From Nemertoderma westbladi (Eukaryota; Xenacoelomorpha; Nemertodermatida; Nemertodermatidae): 21,348 nt of DNA. This document shows, piece by piece, positions 1 to 9,509 of the stretch. The notes beneath the pieces were generated by a model. The model was given only the letters and a program-made list of their open reading frames with translations. It ran no database searches and was not told the DNA's origin. Position numbers and translations under genes: made by a program. The stretch's first letter is position 1, and every line of letters begins with the position of its first letter. The stretch is taken from contig JAUCBJ010004176.1 in the NCBI GenBank assembly GCA_032718475.1, forward strand, positions 126,001 to 147,348. The letters are read 5' to 3'.

Positions 1-1166
1 TGGGTCAAGAGTTACATAGTGACAAAGGTGTTAAATGTAATACTGGGTCAAGGGTTACATAGTGACAAAGGTGTTAAATGTAATACTGGGTCAAGGGTTA
101 CATAGTGACAAAGGTATTAAATGTAATACTGGGTCAAGGGTTACATAGTGACAAAGGTGTTAAATGTAATACTGGGTCAAGGGTTACATAGTGACAAAGG
201 TGTTAAATGTAATACTGGGTCAAGGGTTACATAGTGACAAAGGTGTTAAATGTAATACTGGGTCAAGGGTTACATAGTGACAAAGGTGTTAAATGTAATA
301 CTGGGTCAAGAGTTACATAGTGACAAAGGTGTTAAATGTAATACTGGGTCAAGGGTTACATAGTGACAAAGGTATTAAATGTAATACTGGGTCAAGGGTT
401 ACATAGTGACAAAGGTGTTAAATGTAATACTGGGTCAAGGGTTACAGTGACAAAGGTATTAAATGTAATACTGGGTCAAGGGTTACATAGTGACAAAGGT
501 GTTAAATGTAATACTGGGTCAAGGGTTACATAGTGACAAAGGTGTTAAATGTAATACTGGGTCAAGAGTTACATAGTGACAAAGGTGTTAAATGTAATAC
601 TGGGTCAAGGGTTACATAGTGACAAAGGTATTAAATGTAATACTGGGTCAAGGGTTACATAGTGACAAAGGTGTTAAATGTAATACTGGGTCAAGGGTTA
701 CAGTGACAAAGGTATTAAATGTAATACTGGGTCAAGGGTTACATAGTGACAAAGGTGTTGTTAAATGTAATACTGGGTCAAGGGTTACATAGTGACAAAG
801 GTGTTAAATGTAATACTGGGTCAAGGGTTACATAGTGACAAAGGTGTTAAATGTAATACTGGGTCAAGGGTTACATAGTGACAAAGGTATTAAATGTAAT
901 ACTGGGTCAAGGGTTACATAGTGACAAAGGTGTTAAATGTAATACTGGGTCAAGGGTTACAGTGACAAAGGTATTAAATGTAATACTGGGTCAAGGGTTA
1001 CATAGTGACAAAGGTGTTAAATGTAATACTGGGTCAAGGGTTACAGTGACAAAGGTGTTAAATGTAATACTGGGTCAAGAGTTACATAGTGACAAAGGTG
1101 TTAAATGTAATACTGGGTCAAGGGTTACATAGTGACAAAGGTGTTAAATGTAATACTGGGTCAAGG
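1..1166. repeat. 43-bp minisatellite array (about 27 copies, left end outside window)
   Basis: Head-to-tail copies of a 43-base unit containing TGGGTCAAGGGTTACATAGT followed by GACAAAGGTGTTAAATGTAA and TAC. Copies are nearly identical. They differ at few sites: CAAGAG for CAAGGG, GGTATT for GGTGTT, a 2-base deletion (TTACAGTG for TTACATAGTG), and one copy near 758 with an extra GTT. The unit length is not a multiple of three and copies vary in length, so the short open frames across it are not genes. The array begins before base 1 and ends abruptly in a partial unit at 1166. High identity suggests recent amplification or homogenisation. Confidence 0.97.
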
Positions 1167-1174
1167 TTATTTCT

Positions 1175-1627
1175 GCAGTTGCACCTCTGTAAATTACATG
1201 GAATTTTCGATGAACAGCTACACCGAATTAGTTTCAAAATTTATTCCGGAGCTGGTGGTATGCCCTCAGGAATTATTGATATATTCTACTTGTTGATATC
1301 TACACTTGGGGGTCTAGTTTTCATTGTGTCTTCCCACACTATTACTTGCAGATGGGTTCTTTTCATGTTCTCTGTGACGAATTCAGTTGTTGTTGGCATT
1401 GTTTGAGGCCTTGCACAGTTGGTGATTACTGTGTTTTTTGTATCCACACCTTTTGTCCTGATTGGGTCATGTTGCATATCCATTGCAGTCACGCTAGTCA
1501 GTTATAAAGTTAGTACTGTACATTCCATTAAGACTGTAGATTGCGGTGCTTCCATATCTCCCAAACAAGTAAGAGTGAGTCCTTTATCCAAAGCCTTGAT
1601 GACTTTCCTTGGCCATTCCCAAACATA
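1175..1627 (-). pseudogene. Decayed fragment of a recurrent invertebrate cysteine-rich ORF
   Basis: Reading the minus strand in one frame from about 1627 down to 1175 gives a continuous protein-like stretch interrupted by three stops, at 1511-1513, 1286-1288 and 1241-1243. Recognisable pieces in order are a WEWP...ALD...LG block, THLQVIVWED, RPPSVD, GIPPAPE, and a terminal cysteine cluster IRCSCSSKIPC...RCNC (CXCX5CX4CXC). From memory this order resembles an uncharacterised, high-copy ORF seen in mollusc and other invertebrate genomes, where 'HLQ..IW...PP..D', then 'PPAPE.VLK.IRC.C' and a Cys-rich tail follow one another. I do not know a formal family name or function. The three stops show it is dead. 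Its C-terminal end is lost at the edge of the 43-bp array. The plus-strand open frames here look like shadows. Confidence 0.5.
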
Positions 1628-2868
1628 GTGAATGGCATATCAATTGTTATTTTTGAGATTTTACTAGCGATTTTTTTTTAACCAGAAATCAGTTACTGTT
1701 TTTTTTAGGTGGCACCATGGAATGCTACATAGAGACGGAACCACATAAGCAAAAAATGAATGTTCGCAATAGTCATTAACTACATTCACTTTTACAAGAT
1801 TTTAATCCATTATGACATGCTATTTAGCAGTTGCTATGCCTTAACTTATAATTATGTGGTCCTTAGCAACTGGGTTGTTAATACAAAATGCCCAAAGTCA
1901 AAAATGTTATGATCGTCATTTCCTCGTTAAGTGGGACCTATAACATCAAAAAATTAAATCCGTCTAAAAAATTTCGGTGTATCTTTGTGGCTGTCGGACT
2001 AATAGTGTCTGACTAATAATAAATAATCAACATTTCACCATCACCCGTAATGGTTACAACATTTATAACAAGTGTCACCCCATTTCCTATTTTTTTTATA
2101 TTGCTATCAAATGCTACAAAATGTTTTATAACGATTGTTCGACAGACTTCTTAACCTGGCTAGATTTTAAGATTTATTATGTAATTAACTAATTATGCTA
2201 CAGAATATTTTTCAGCTAAAAAACATGCAATTTCATATCTCAACGTAACTTTCGTAAGTATTTTCGTCACTCTGTATTCGTATATAATAATATTCGTCCG
2301 TCGATATTATTTCCCTCTAAGAACGCCGTTTCTACGCGTCCGTTTCGTTCGTCAAGAAAACTCAGTTTAAGTCCTAGTTAATTTAATGTTCATTATGTAT
2401 AAACGGCACCAGTGCACAATCACATGATGACGCTTCCTTCCTTCAAACAAATGACGTGTAACACCTACAGTACAAATGCACTGTACGTTCAGTTCAATTA
2501 GAACAATAATAGTTAAGTTCAGTGACCAATAGGTCAAATAACAGAGTCCAAAAAGTTCAGTTCGTGAAACAAGTCGAATCAAACAACAAACGAACGGGAT
2601 ATGAAATTACGTTGAAACGAAGCGATTTTCGAGTAAGCGAAATATATATTATCTTGCAAATTTGGACTCCTTTTAGGTGGTTGTTTAAACACCAATAATT
2701 ACAGAAAATAAGGAATAATGAAAATAAGGACGTTGAGACGTAGGACTAGACTACGGTAATTAAAAAAAAAAATTGAAAAATAAATGTGCGACACTATTTC
2801 GGAGTGCGACACTACAAGGGCACCAAATAATTATTAACGATACGATATTAACGATATGATCTGCAAAT
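1628..2868. other. Non-coding stretch: downstream flank and probable 3' UTR of the DEG/ENaC gene
   Basis: No supported gene. The right part follows the channel stop codon on the minus strand and should contain its 3' UTR. Minus-strand poly(A)-signal candidates are ATTAAA at 2382-2387 and AATAAA at 2173-2178; neither is verified. The remainder is AT-rich with short homopolymers (poly-T near 1672 and 2092, poly-A near 2762). The small minus-strand open frame over 2367-2582 shows no recognisable motif. Confidence 0.5.
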
Positions 2869-3530
2869 TTACTCGTCTCTCTTAGTTTCATGCGTTCCAG
2901 AACCTTTTTGAATATTGTAGCTTCTGTTCCGTCGACATTTGGACAAACTGACAACACCCAATAGAACGTAATTGGCCAACAGTTCGAATATCTCTGCAAA
3001 ACTCATAATACTCGCCCCGAGGAACAGCCCAATAATACCCCCGAGGGCCGGAAGAAAGTCGCCGATGCTGCTGTATTTCAGACGTTCCTCCACCAAATCG
3101 TAAGATTTGCCTTCAAAGAAGACATTAACGTTGACTATACTCTTCCTGTGGACAGCTAGAGAGCACATTACCGAATTACTTTCATTCTCGCAGTCAAAGT
3201 TGGAGAAATCTGACGCTGCAAGCGGCAAGTTGTTTACGTTCTGTAGGTAAACAAATTCGTCGCATGGCAACATGCATTGTTGCTCGCAACGATTGGTCGC
3301 CTCTCTCGAATTAGGTAGAATGCAGTTGTGTATATCGGTGGCGGTGCAGTTAGGAACTGTGGCGTTTAACCTGGCCCCCTGGTGGTAGGATTGGCAGTGA
3401 CAATGTCCCTTTATGTAGAGTTGGAGACACTCGTTTATACAGGAGGCCACCGTGTAGTGCGGATGTAGTGTGAGGCTGTTTGTATTTAGGCAACTCTGCG
3501 ACTTGCTATTTTCTCTAAGATGATGCTGCA
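2869..3530 (-). CDS. DEG/ENaC channel gene, C-terminal exon (cysteine-rich domain, TM2, stop)
   Basis: Last coding exon of a degenerin/epithelial sodium channel family subunit, a plasma-membrane cation channel assembling as a trimer. It opens with a cysteine-rich extracellular region: HYTVASCINEC, then GHCHC, then C.QQCMLPCDEF, as in the family. It ends with the second membrane segment, LPALGGIIGLFLGASIM, where GAS is the family's G/S-X-S selectivity-filter motif, followed by FAEIFELL and a short basic cytoplasmic tail. The stop TAA is at 2869-2871. On the minus strand the acceptor reads TTATTCTGTATTGCAG, so the exon starts at 3530 with two bases completing a codon left by the upstream exon. 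N-glycosylation sequons (NAT, NCT, NES) fit an extracellular location. Peptide-, acid- or amiloride-gating cannot be told from this. Confidence 0.92.
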
Positions 3531-3624
3531 CTGCAATACAGAATAATTGTATTTATTGTTAAATTTTGGATAACAATTTACCGCTTACCTACAATAAATA
3601 GTTAAAATTACCAACAACCGTACA

Positions 3625-4577
3625 ACAAGAGTCCCACAAGAAATGAAAACAAATAAGTTGGTGCCAGTTCCCAAGAAGGGCAACCTAACACTCTATGGTT
3701 CTTTTCGGGGAATCTCATTGATCTCAATTGCTGCAAAGCTATACAATAGAATTCTATTAAATCGCATCAGAGATCCCATTGAGAGACTGCTCCGTGGAAA
3801 TCAGAATGGGTTCCGTAAAGGTCGTGGGACCATGGAGCCCATTTTGGCACTTAGAAGGATAATTGAAGAGCTATCAAAAAAGAAAGACAGGCATCTGGCT
3901 GTTATCTTTGTTGACTTCTTCAAGGCCTTTGATTCAGTCTCTCGCTCACGTATGTTCAGCATACTTTCATTATATGGGATTCCTGATGAAATTATTGCAG
4001 CAATCAGATCAGTATACGATGGTTCGACAACATTTGTGTCTACTGTTGACGGTGATACATAACCATTTGAAGTGTTATGGGGCGTCCTCCAGGGAGACAC
4101 ACTTGCACCATTCTTGTTCATAATTGTTGTTGACTATGTTCTACGCATGTCCTTAGATCATCATAATGATGATGGGGTGATGATAACTCCACCTACTGGC
4201 TCCAGAAGTCGAGGAAATCCTGCCAAGTACCTAACTGATCTAGACTTTGCTGATGACTTAGGAGTACTCTCAGAATCATTAGAGGGAGCCCAACGGCTCC
4301 TCAGCTCATTAGAACATGCTGCTTCTAGTGTTGGTCTTTTTATTAACTCCAGAAAGACCAAAATTTTGACAGTTAACTTTGAAAGTCCTCAGCAATTCTG
4401 ATCGGATGAGCATAAGCTCAAAGGATGGTATGCTTGAGCATGTGGACGACTTCTGTTACCTGGGATCATGGATCCGGAAGTCAGGTGAGGACCTTCGAAT
4501 ACGTAAGGGAAAGGCATGGGCAGCCTTGAATAGGCTTTCCAGGATTTGGAAGTCACCGAGAATTAATCGGAAACTTA
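3625..4577 (+). mobile_element. LINE (non-LTR) reverse transcriptase, 5'-truncated, first part
   Basis: Protein homology begins about 3628 (VPQEMKTNKLVPVPKKGN) with no endonuclease before it, so the copy is 5' truncated, the usual outcome of target-primed reverse transcription. Reverse-transcriptase landmarks are the finger region NQNGFRKGRGT, motif A FVDFFKAFDS (about 3907-3936), motif B GVLQGDTLAPFLF (from 4081) and the catalytic FADD (4246-4257), then VDDFCYLGSW. The copy is dead: in-frame TAA at 4060-4062, a frame change near 4380-4400 (first frame stops TGA at 4399-4401), and an inserted element at 4578. Clade is uncertain; it is RTE-like or a related non-LTR group. It lies antisense inside the DEG/ENaC intron, about 95 bases upstream of the last exon's acceptor. 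Confidence 0.9.
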
Positions 4578-5325
4578 GGGGGGGTACACCATTTTGGTCA
4601 AAAATATGTCGAATTTATTTTTATGATCTATTATAATGCACGATTAAATGGTGTTTCCAAATCAGAAAACCGCTTTTTAATAGGTCTTTTAGTTTTTAAG
4701 TTATAACAATTTCCATTTAGGGATTCCTATTGAAATTACTATTACTATGTATAATGAAAGGTCGATTATCTCCAAATATTTTTTTTATGAAATTGTCAAC
4801 TTCAAAACCCTACTACTTCTACAATTTTTGAGCAATTTGTCTGAAACTTTCTGTGGGTGTCTACATAGCCACCCTGCATAAAAGTATCAGACAACTTTTC
4901 GAAATTATTTGTTAATAATATTTAATACTATTCATAACAAACCTAAAAATTTAGCCTAAATTTGCAGCGCCACCTAGCGGTGCAGAATTATTTTCACAAA
5001 ATTTCGCCTGATAGTTATGTTGCCCCATCTTTTATCTATCATATAAAAAAAACGTGATTCATGTGATTTCATGTGATTAGGTTCAAAACTGTAAAAGCCT
5101 TAGGGTTTTAAGCGCAACCAAGTTTTTTTTATTGTTAACTAGAATATAAACTAATATTAAACAGCGAAAAAAAATTTTTTTCTAACCTACATGTATCATG
5201 TAGAATAGCATCTTAGGCACCTATATTCCAAATTATAGCCAAAAACAAAAAATTTCGAAACGCTGAGAGTGATAATTGTAAGAGTTGTCCGAAAATGGTG
5301 TACCCCCCCCCCCCCCCCCCCCCCC
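4578..5325. mobile_element. Non-autonomous TIR DNA transposon (MITE-like) inserted in the LINE
   Basis: A 748-bp insert that breaks the LINE between NRKLR and VRLFRAAV. Left tip is seven G then TACACCATTTT; right tip is AAAATGGTGTA then 23 C, giving inverted termini of about 18 bases. The trinucleotide TTA flanks both sides (4575-4577 and 5326-5328), so it is a target-site duplication. TTA/TAA duplications with G-starting TIRs fit PIF/Harbinger-type elements (family knowledge), but no transposase is present and the assignment is tentative. The interior is AT-rich, non-coding, and holds a GCGCCACCTAGCGG motif at 4967-4980. Confidence 0.85.
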
Positions 5326-5328
5326 TTA

Positions 5329-5820
5329 AGGTCCGATTATTTAGAGCAGCAGTAGTTCCAGTACTCCTCTACGGGAGTCCATGCTGGGCTCTAACTGCTG
5401 AGGACACCAAATCTCTGGATGGCACATTCACAAGAAGACTACGCCGGGTTCATTGTGTCAAGTACAATGCACACATCTCCAACCAGACACTATATAACAT
5501 TGGAGGTGTCTGATTGGTTCCCCCAAGCTTGACACTAGAACAAAATCGCCTCCGCTTTGCAGGACATTGCTTTCGCCGTGAGGACCAGCCAGTGCATAAT
5601 CTTGTACTTTGGCAGCCTCATGGAGTGAATAAGCATGGTGGACAGCCCATGACTTTCTTGAGACGCATCTTAAAGTACACTGGCCTTGAAGATGCGGATG
5701 ATCTAGCAAATGTCATGGGTGATAGGGAGTTGTGGCGGTGCAATTTTGTTGACAAGCCGGCACAGCATTCTTAAAAATGCAGCTGCAATGCAGAATGCCG
5801 ATCCTAGTAGTAGTAGTAAT
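5329..5820 (+). mobile_element. LINE reverse transcriptase, 3' part and tail
   Basis: Continuation of the LINE after the TIR insert: VRLFRAAVVPVLLYGSPCWA, then SLDGTFTRRLRR, then RLRFAGHCFRREDQPVHNLV and a DLANVMGDRELW block typical of the C-terminal region of this type of LINE ORF. One in-frame TGA at 5511-5513 breaks it and the frame ends at TAA 5772-5774. A short 3' UTR follows, ending in a TAG trinucleotide run (5805-5816) and TAATGAT; short tandem-repeat tails are usual for several non-LTR clades. The 3' end is placed near 5820. Confidence 0.85.
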
Positions 5821-5843
5821 GATATGGGACATTATAAAAAATT

Positions 5844-5959
5844 TGGGAAGACTTACTAGGAGGGGGGGGGGGGGGGGGTTGGGGGGTGCTTTTTTGCCGA
5901 GTCAGCTCTCGGGGCAAATACCACACCCTGGTTTGCCATTCCACAGGGTGGGAAGACTT
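5844..5959. repeat. G-tract insert flanked by an 11-bp direct repeat
   Basis: TGGGAAGACTT occurs exactly at 5844-5854 and again at 5949-5959. Between them lie a run of 17 G (5862-5878), a further six G (5881-5886), and two small hairpin-capable pieces (CCGAG/CTCGG and CACCCTG/CAGGGTG). This looks like a short insertion with a target duplication, just after the LINE tail. No coding content. Confidence 0.5.
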
Positions 5960-5989
5960 CACCAAGTATAAGAAAAGAAATATTAATAA

Positions 5990-6125
5990 TAAAAAGAGTA
6001 TAAGAAAAAATATTCAATATGTTTCAGTTTCTAGATGCCATGGCTACCCATCAGAATTGTTTTTTTTTTTCATATCATAGCTGTATTCACCATATACAAT
6101 ATAAGAGCGCATTTTGAAAGATAAG
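5990..6125 (+). repeat. Left arm of a 1.2-kb inverted-repeat pair
   Basis: AGTATAAGAAAAAATATTCA, ATATGTTTCAGTTTCTAGAT and GCCATGG in this arm recur in reverse complement at about 7075-7210 with few changes. Similarity continues inward through CAGAATTGTTTT, TAGCTGT and AGCGCATTTTGAA. The two arms enclose the degenerate repeats at 6300-7015. No coding content. Confidence 0.7.
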
Positions 6126-6299
6126 TGAGCTTGACATAGTTAGGCCTACGTGTACAGCATATTTAATATATATTTCATTAGTTATAACTTAGGCCCCATA
6201 AAAGTCTTAAATAAATGAAATTAAATTGTATCAAGCATCGCAATTACGACAGTAATCATTGCACATAACACCGTAGGCCTACAAGAACAAGATCAGTTC

Positions 6300-7015
6300 G
6301 TATGTTAGCCGCTAGGGGGCTACATGTCTTAACATTAAATGTCTTTCCATTTCTTTGCTTTTAATCCATTCTAGATGAAACTTGGCAGTTGTACTAGAAA
6401 ATCAGCTGTATATTTTAAGGGAGGCTAAGTTCTCACGTCTACCGCAAGAGGGCGAAATGTCTAATAGTGAATTCCTTCTCTCATTTATAATCCTGCAAAT
6501 AATCGTGAACAGACCGCTACCATTGCCTAACTTGCAAGGAGTGTCCAAAGTTATCTATATTAGCAAACACACAGCGCTCACTTTAATCCCCCTTTAAACT
6601 AATTAGGTATATTCGTCTTATCTCTGGTGCCGGCGTTTCGTATACTAAATTTATTGTGTATTTACATCGTTTTATGTAATTAACCTCCTAATTAAATTTA
6701 CCCCGTCATGGGGTGTATCTATCTAAAAAAAAATTATTTATAATCCATTCAAGTTGAAACTTGTGAGATATGCACTAAAACACAGCCAGCGTCTTTGTGG
6801 GGATGGTAATCGGTCTGCAGTTCTCCAGTCTGCCGCTAGAGGGCGAGATATCTGAAAATGATAAGCTTCCCCGTAGGCCATGCTTCCCCATTTCGTTGAC
6901 TTTAATCAATTTAAGCTACATTTTGGCTCGGCATATATGTACTAGACCACGTGCTGCGACTTTGTGAGGAGGTTGATCGGCCCACAGTTCTCCAGTCTGC
7001 CGCTAGAGGAAGCAT
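6300..7015. repeat. Degenerate dispersed repeat units carrying CTCF-like cores
   Basis: Non-coding region with about four diverged units. Shared blocks are a TTTAATCCATTC/TTTAATCAATTT segment (near 6360, 6742, 6901), CAGTTCTCCAGTCTG (near 6818 and 6985) and a core: CCGCTAGGGGGC (6309-6320), CCGCAAGAGGGC (6442-6453), CCGCTAGAGGGC (6833-6844), CCGCTAGAGGAA (7000-7011). The cores resemble the CTCF consensus CCRSYAGRKGGC, two of them perfectly. Whether they bind anything is unknown; such motifs are also common in invertebrate repeats. Confidence 0.6.
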
Positions 7016-7074
7016 GTGCCATACATTACATAACATGTCAACCTCTCTTATTTGTCAATACGTATTGTTTGAAA

Positions 7075-7210
7075 GAACCTTATAAATTCAAATGCGCACT
7101 TTTATATCATTAAAACAGCTAAGTGATTTGAAAAACACTTTGCTAACAATTCTGACAAGTTGCCATGGCATCTAGAAACTGAAACATATTGCATATTTTT
7201 CCTTATACTC
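7075..7210 (-). repeat. Right arm of the 1.2-kb inverted-repeat pair
   Basis: Reverse complement of the arm at 5990-6125. The best-kept stretch is 7148-7210 (ATGCCATGG, CTAGAAACTGAAACATATT, TTTCCTTATACTC in plus orientation). The outer ends of both arms stop at a similar place (AGTATAAG), so the pair may mark the subterminal ends of one element or two head-on copies of one repeat. Confidence 0.7.
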
Positions 7211-7580
7211 GAAATAGTGGTGGTGGAGGTTGACTTAATGACGCTACGGCTAATATATAGCCCGCTTCTAGCCAAAGTTACCCGTTGCCAAGGTAACTGC
7301 AAGCAAGCAAGTAGTGCATATTGTTCCTTAGACTTGATATAACGCTACGGCCACTCTAAATGCATTATGCCCGTTTAAAGCCCGTTGCTAAGGATATAGT
7401 CAATACTGCTAACATTGAAGGTTGTTTTCGCTTGGTTGCTATGGTATACATTTTCAAAAAAACTAAATTTGCCATTAAATTCTTCATATCCAAAATAGCA
7501 ATCTTCCATAAATTTTAAATCGTCTATCTACTATTCAGTAAGGTTTGTTGCTATGGCAATTTCCTTCGTTGCTATGTTTA
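7159..7580. promoter_or_regulatory. Cluster of RFX X-box-like motifs
   Basis: Six related sites in 422 bases: GTTGCCATGGCATC (7159-7172), GTTGCCAAGGTAAC (7284-7297), GTTGCTAAGGATAT (7384-7397), GTTGCTATGGTATA (7435-7448), GTTGCTATGGCAAT (7547-7560) and GTTGCTATGTTTA (7568-7580). The second matches the X-box palindrome GTNRCC...RGYAAC fully and the fifth nearly. RFX factors bind such sites (family knowledge). Function is not shown; the first site belongs to the inverted-repeat arm, so some may be repeat-derived. Confidence 0.4.
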
Positions 7581-7969
7581 AGACCCTCTAAAAACCAACG
7601 CAACCGTTTGGTGAAGTTTAACAAAAATTTTTATAATGTCCCATATCAGTACTAAACATCTATGTAGGGTAGCTCACTCATATATAGAATTCCTACGGGG
7701 CCATAGGCTGGAGCCTGTATTAATAATCGGACGATTTTTGGCAATTTAAATTTAAATTTCTATGTTTAGGGTTCTGTAAAAAATGTCCCCACGGTGAAAT
7801 TTTTGAGGGAATTATTCTGAACAACGACTACAGTACTCAACCAACTGCTTCAGAAAATCCACGATGTTTTAGGTCTGAATTTGTGGACAAAAACCTCAAT
7901 CTTGGACTGACCTCGATTAACCTACAGAGTGAGCCAGAGATTTAATTAACTATACAATAGGCATCACTT
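7581..7969. other. Intronic non-coding stretch without recognised content
   Basis: AT-rich sequence between the X-box-like cluster and the minisatellite. No convincing open frame, RNA or terminal repeat was seen. It is part of the large DEG/ENaC intron. Confidence 0.5.
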
Positions 7970-9480
7970 TTTAACGGTACAGGCTAACCGCACATGTTTA
8001 ACGGTACATGCTAACCGCACATGTTTAACAGTACATGCTAACCGCACATGTTTAACGGTACAGGCTAACCACACATGTTTAATGGTAGGGCCTACAGGCT
8101 AACCACACATGTTTAACGGTAGGGCCTACAGGCTAACCACACATGTTTAACGGTACAGGCTAACCACACATGTTTAACGGTACAGGCTAACCACACATGT
8201 TTAACGGTACAGGCTAACCGCACATGTTTAACGGTACAGGCTAACCACACATGTTTAATGGTAGGGCCTACAGGCTAACCACACATGTTTAACGGTAGGG
8301 CCTACAGGCTAACCACACATGTTTAACGGTACAGGCTAACCACACATGTTTAACGGTACACGCTAACCGCACATGTTTAACGGTACAGGCTAACCACACA
8401 TGTTTAACGGTACAGGCTAACCACACATGTTTAACGGTACATGCTAACCACACATGTTTAACGGTACATGCTAACCGCACATGTTTAACGGTACATGCTA
8501 ACCGCACATGTTTAACGGTACATGCTAACCGCACATGTTTAACGGTACAGGCTAACCACACATGTTTAATGGTAGGGCCTACAGGCTAACCACACATGTT
8601 TAACGGTAGGGCCTACAGGCTAACCACACATGTTTAACGGTACAGGCTAACCGCACATGTTTAACGGTACAGGCTAACCACACATGTTTAATGGTAGGGC
8701 CTACAGGCTAACCACACATGTTTAACGGTAGGGCCTACAGGCTAACCACACATGTTTAACGGTACAGGCTAACCACACATGTTTAACGGTACAGGCTAAC
8801 CGCACATGTTTAACGGTACAGGCTAACCACACATGTTTAACGGTACAGGCTAACCGCACATGTTTAACGGTACAGGCTAACCACACATGTTTAACGGTAC
8901 AGGCTAACCACACATGTTTAACGGTACAGGCTAACCACACATGTTTAATGGTACAGGCTAACCACACATGTTTAACGGTACAGGCTAACCACACATGTTT
9001 AACGGTACAGGCTAACCGCACATGTTTAACGGTACAGGCTAACCACACATGTTTAACGGTACAGGCTAACCACACATGTTTAACGGTACAGGCTAACCAC
9101 ACATGTTTAATGGTACAGGCTAACCACACATGTTTAACGGTACAGGCTAACCGCACATGTTTAACGGTACAGGCTAACCACACATGTTTAACGGTACATG
9201 CTAACCGCACATGTTTAACGGTACAGGCTAATCACACATGTTTAACGGTACAGGCTAACCACACATGTTTAACGGTACAGGCTAACCACACATGTTTAAT
9301 GGTACAGGCTAACCACACATGTTTAACGGTACAGGCTAACCACATATGTTTAACGGTAGAGCCTACAGGCTAACCACACATGTTTAACGGTACAGGCTAA
9401 CCACACATTAATGGTACAGGCTACCCACACCTGTTTAACGGTACAGCCTAACCACACATGTTGCTAACCACACATGTTTT
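7970..9480. repeat. 27-bp minisatellite (about 54 units) with 34-bp variants
   Basis: Tandem units of 27 bases containing TTTAACGGTACAGGCTAACC followed by ACACATG or GCACATG. Some units are 34 bases because GGTAGGGCCTAC replaces GGTAC. These long units occur as pairs, with AGGGCCTAC at 8087 and 8121, 8263 and 8297, 8574 and 8608, 8696 and 8730. Because 27 is a multiple of three, runs of the pure unit stay open on both strands (a 9-residue repeat such as VRLACTVKH on the minus strand), but the 34-base units break frame and the array sits inside an intron, so it is not read as coding. It ends in decayed units 29 bases from the DEG/ENaC 5' splice site. Confidence 0.96.
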
Positions 9481-9509
9481 TAATTGTAAAAAATTGATAT
9501 ATGGCTTAC

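Larger units (their letters stand above)
3531..9509 (-). other. 5979-bp DEG/ENaC intron filled with mobile and repetitive DNA
   Basis: Inferred intron between the middle and last channel exons. The donor GTAAGC (minus strand, from 9509) and acceptor TTGCAG (ending 3531) are both consensus. The upstream exon leaves one base and the downstream exon supplies two, so phase is kept. The intron carries a LINE in the opposite orientation, a TIR element inside that LINE, several degenerate repeats and a 27-bp minisatellite. cDNA would be needed to exclude a small extra exon, but phase and protein continuity do not require one. Confidence 0.8.

Noticed and set aside
1-1166. CRISPR array
   Set aside because: Units are directly adjacent with no unique spacers, and the context is a spliced animal genome.
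878-1406. Open frames across the 43-bp array and into its right flank
   Set aside because: The unit is not a multiple of three, and the flank is better explained by the minus-strand relic.
8289-9373. Long open frames with a 9-residue repeat on both strands of the 27-bp array
   Set aside because: They arise because 27 is divisible by three. The 34-base units break the frame, the array is intronic, and composition is not protein-like beyond the repeat.
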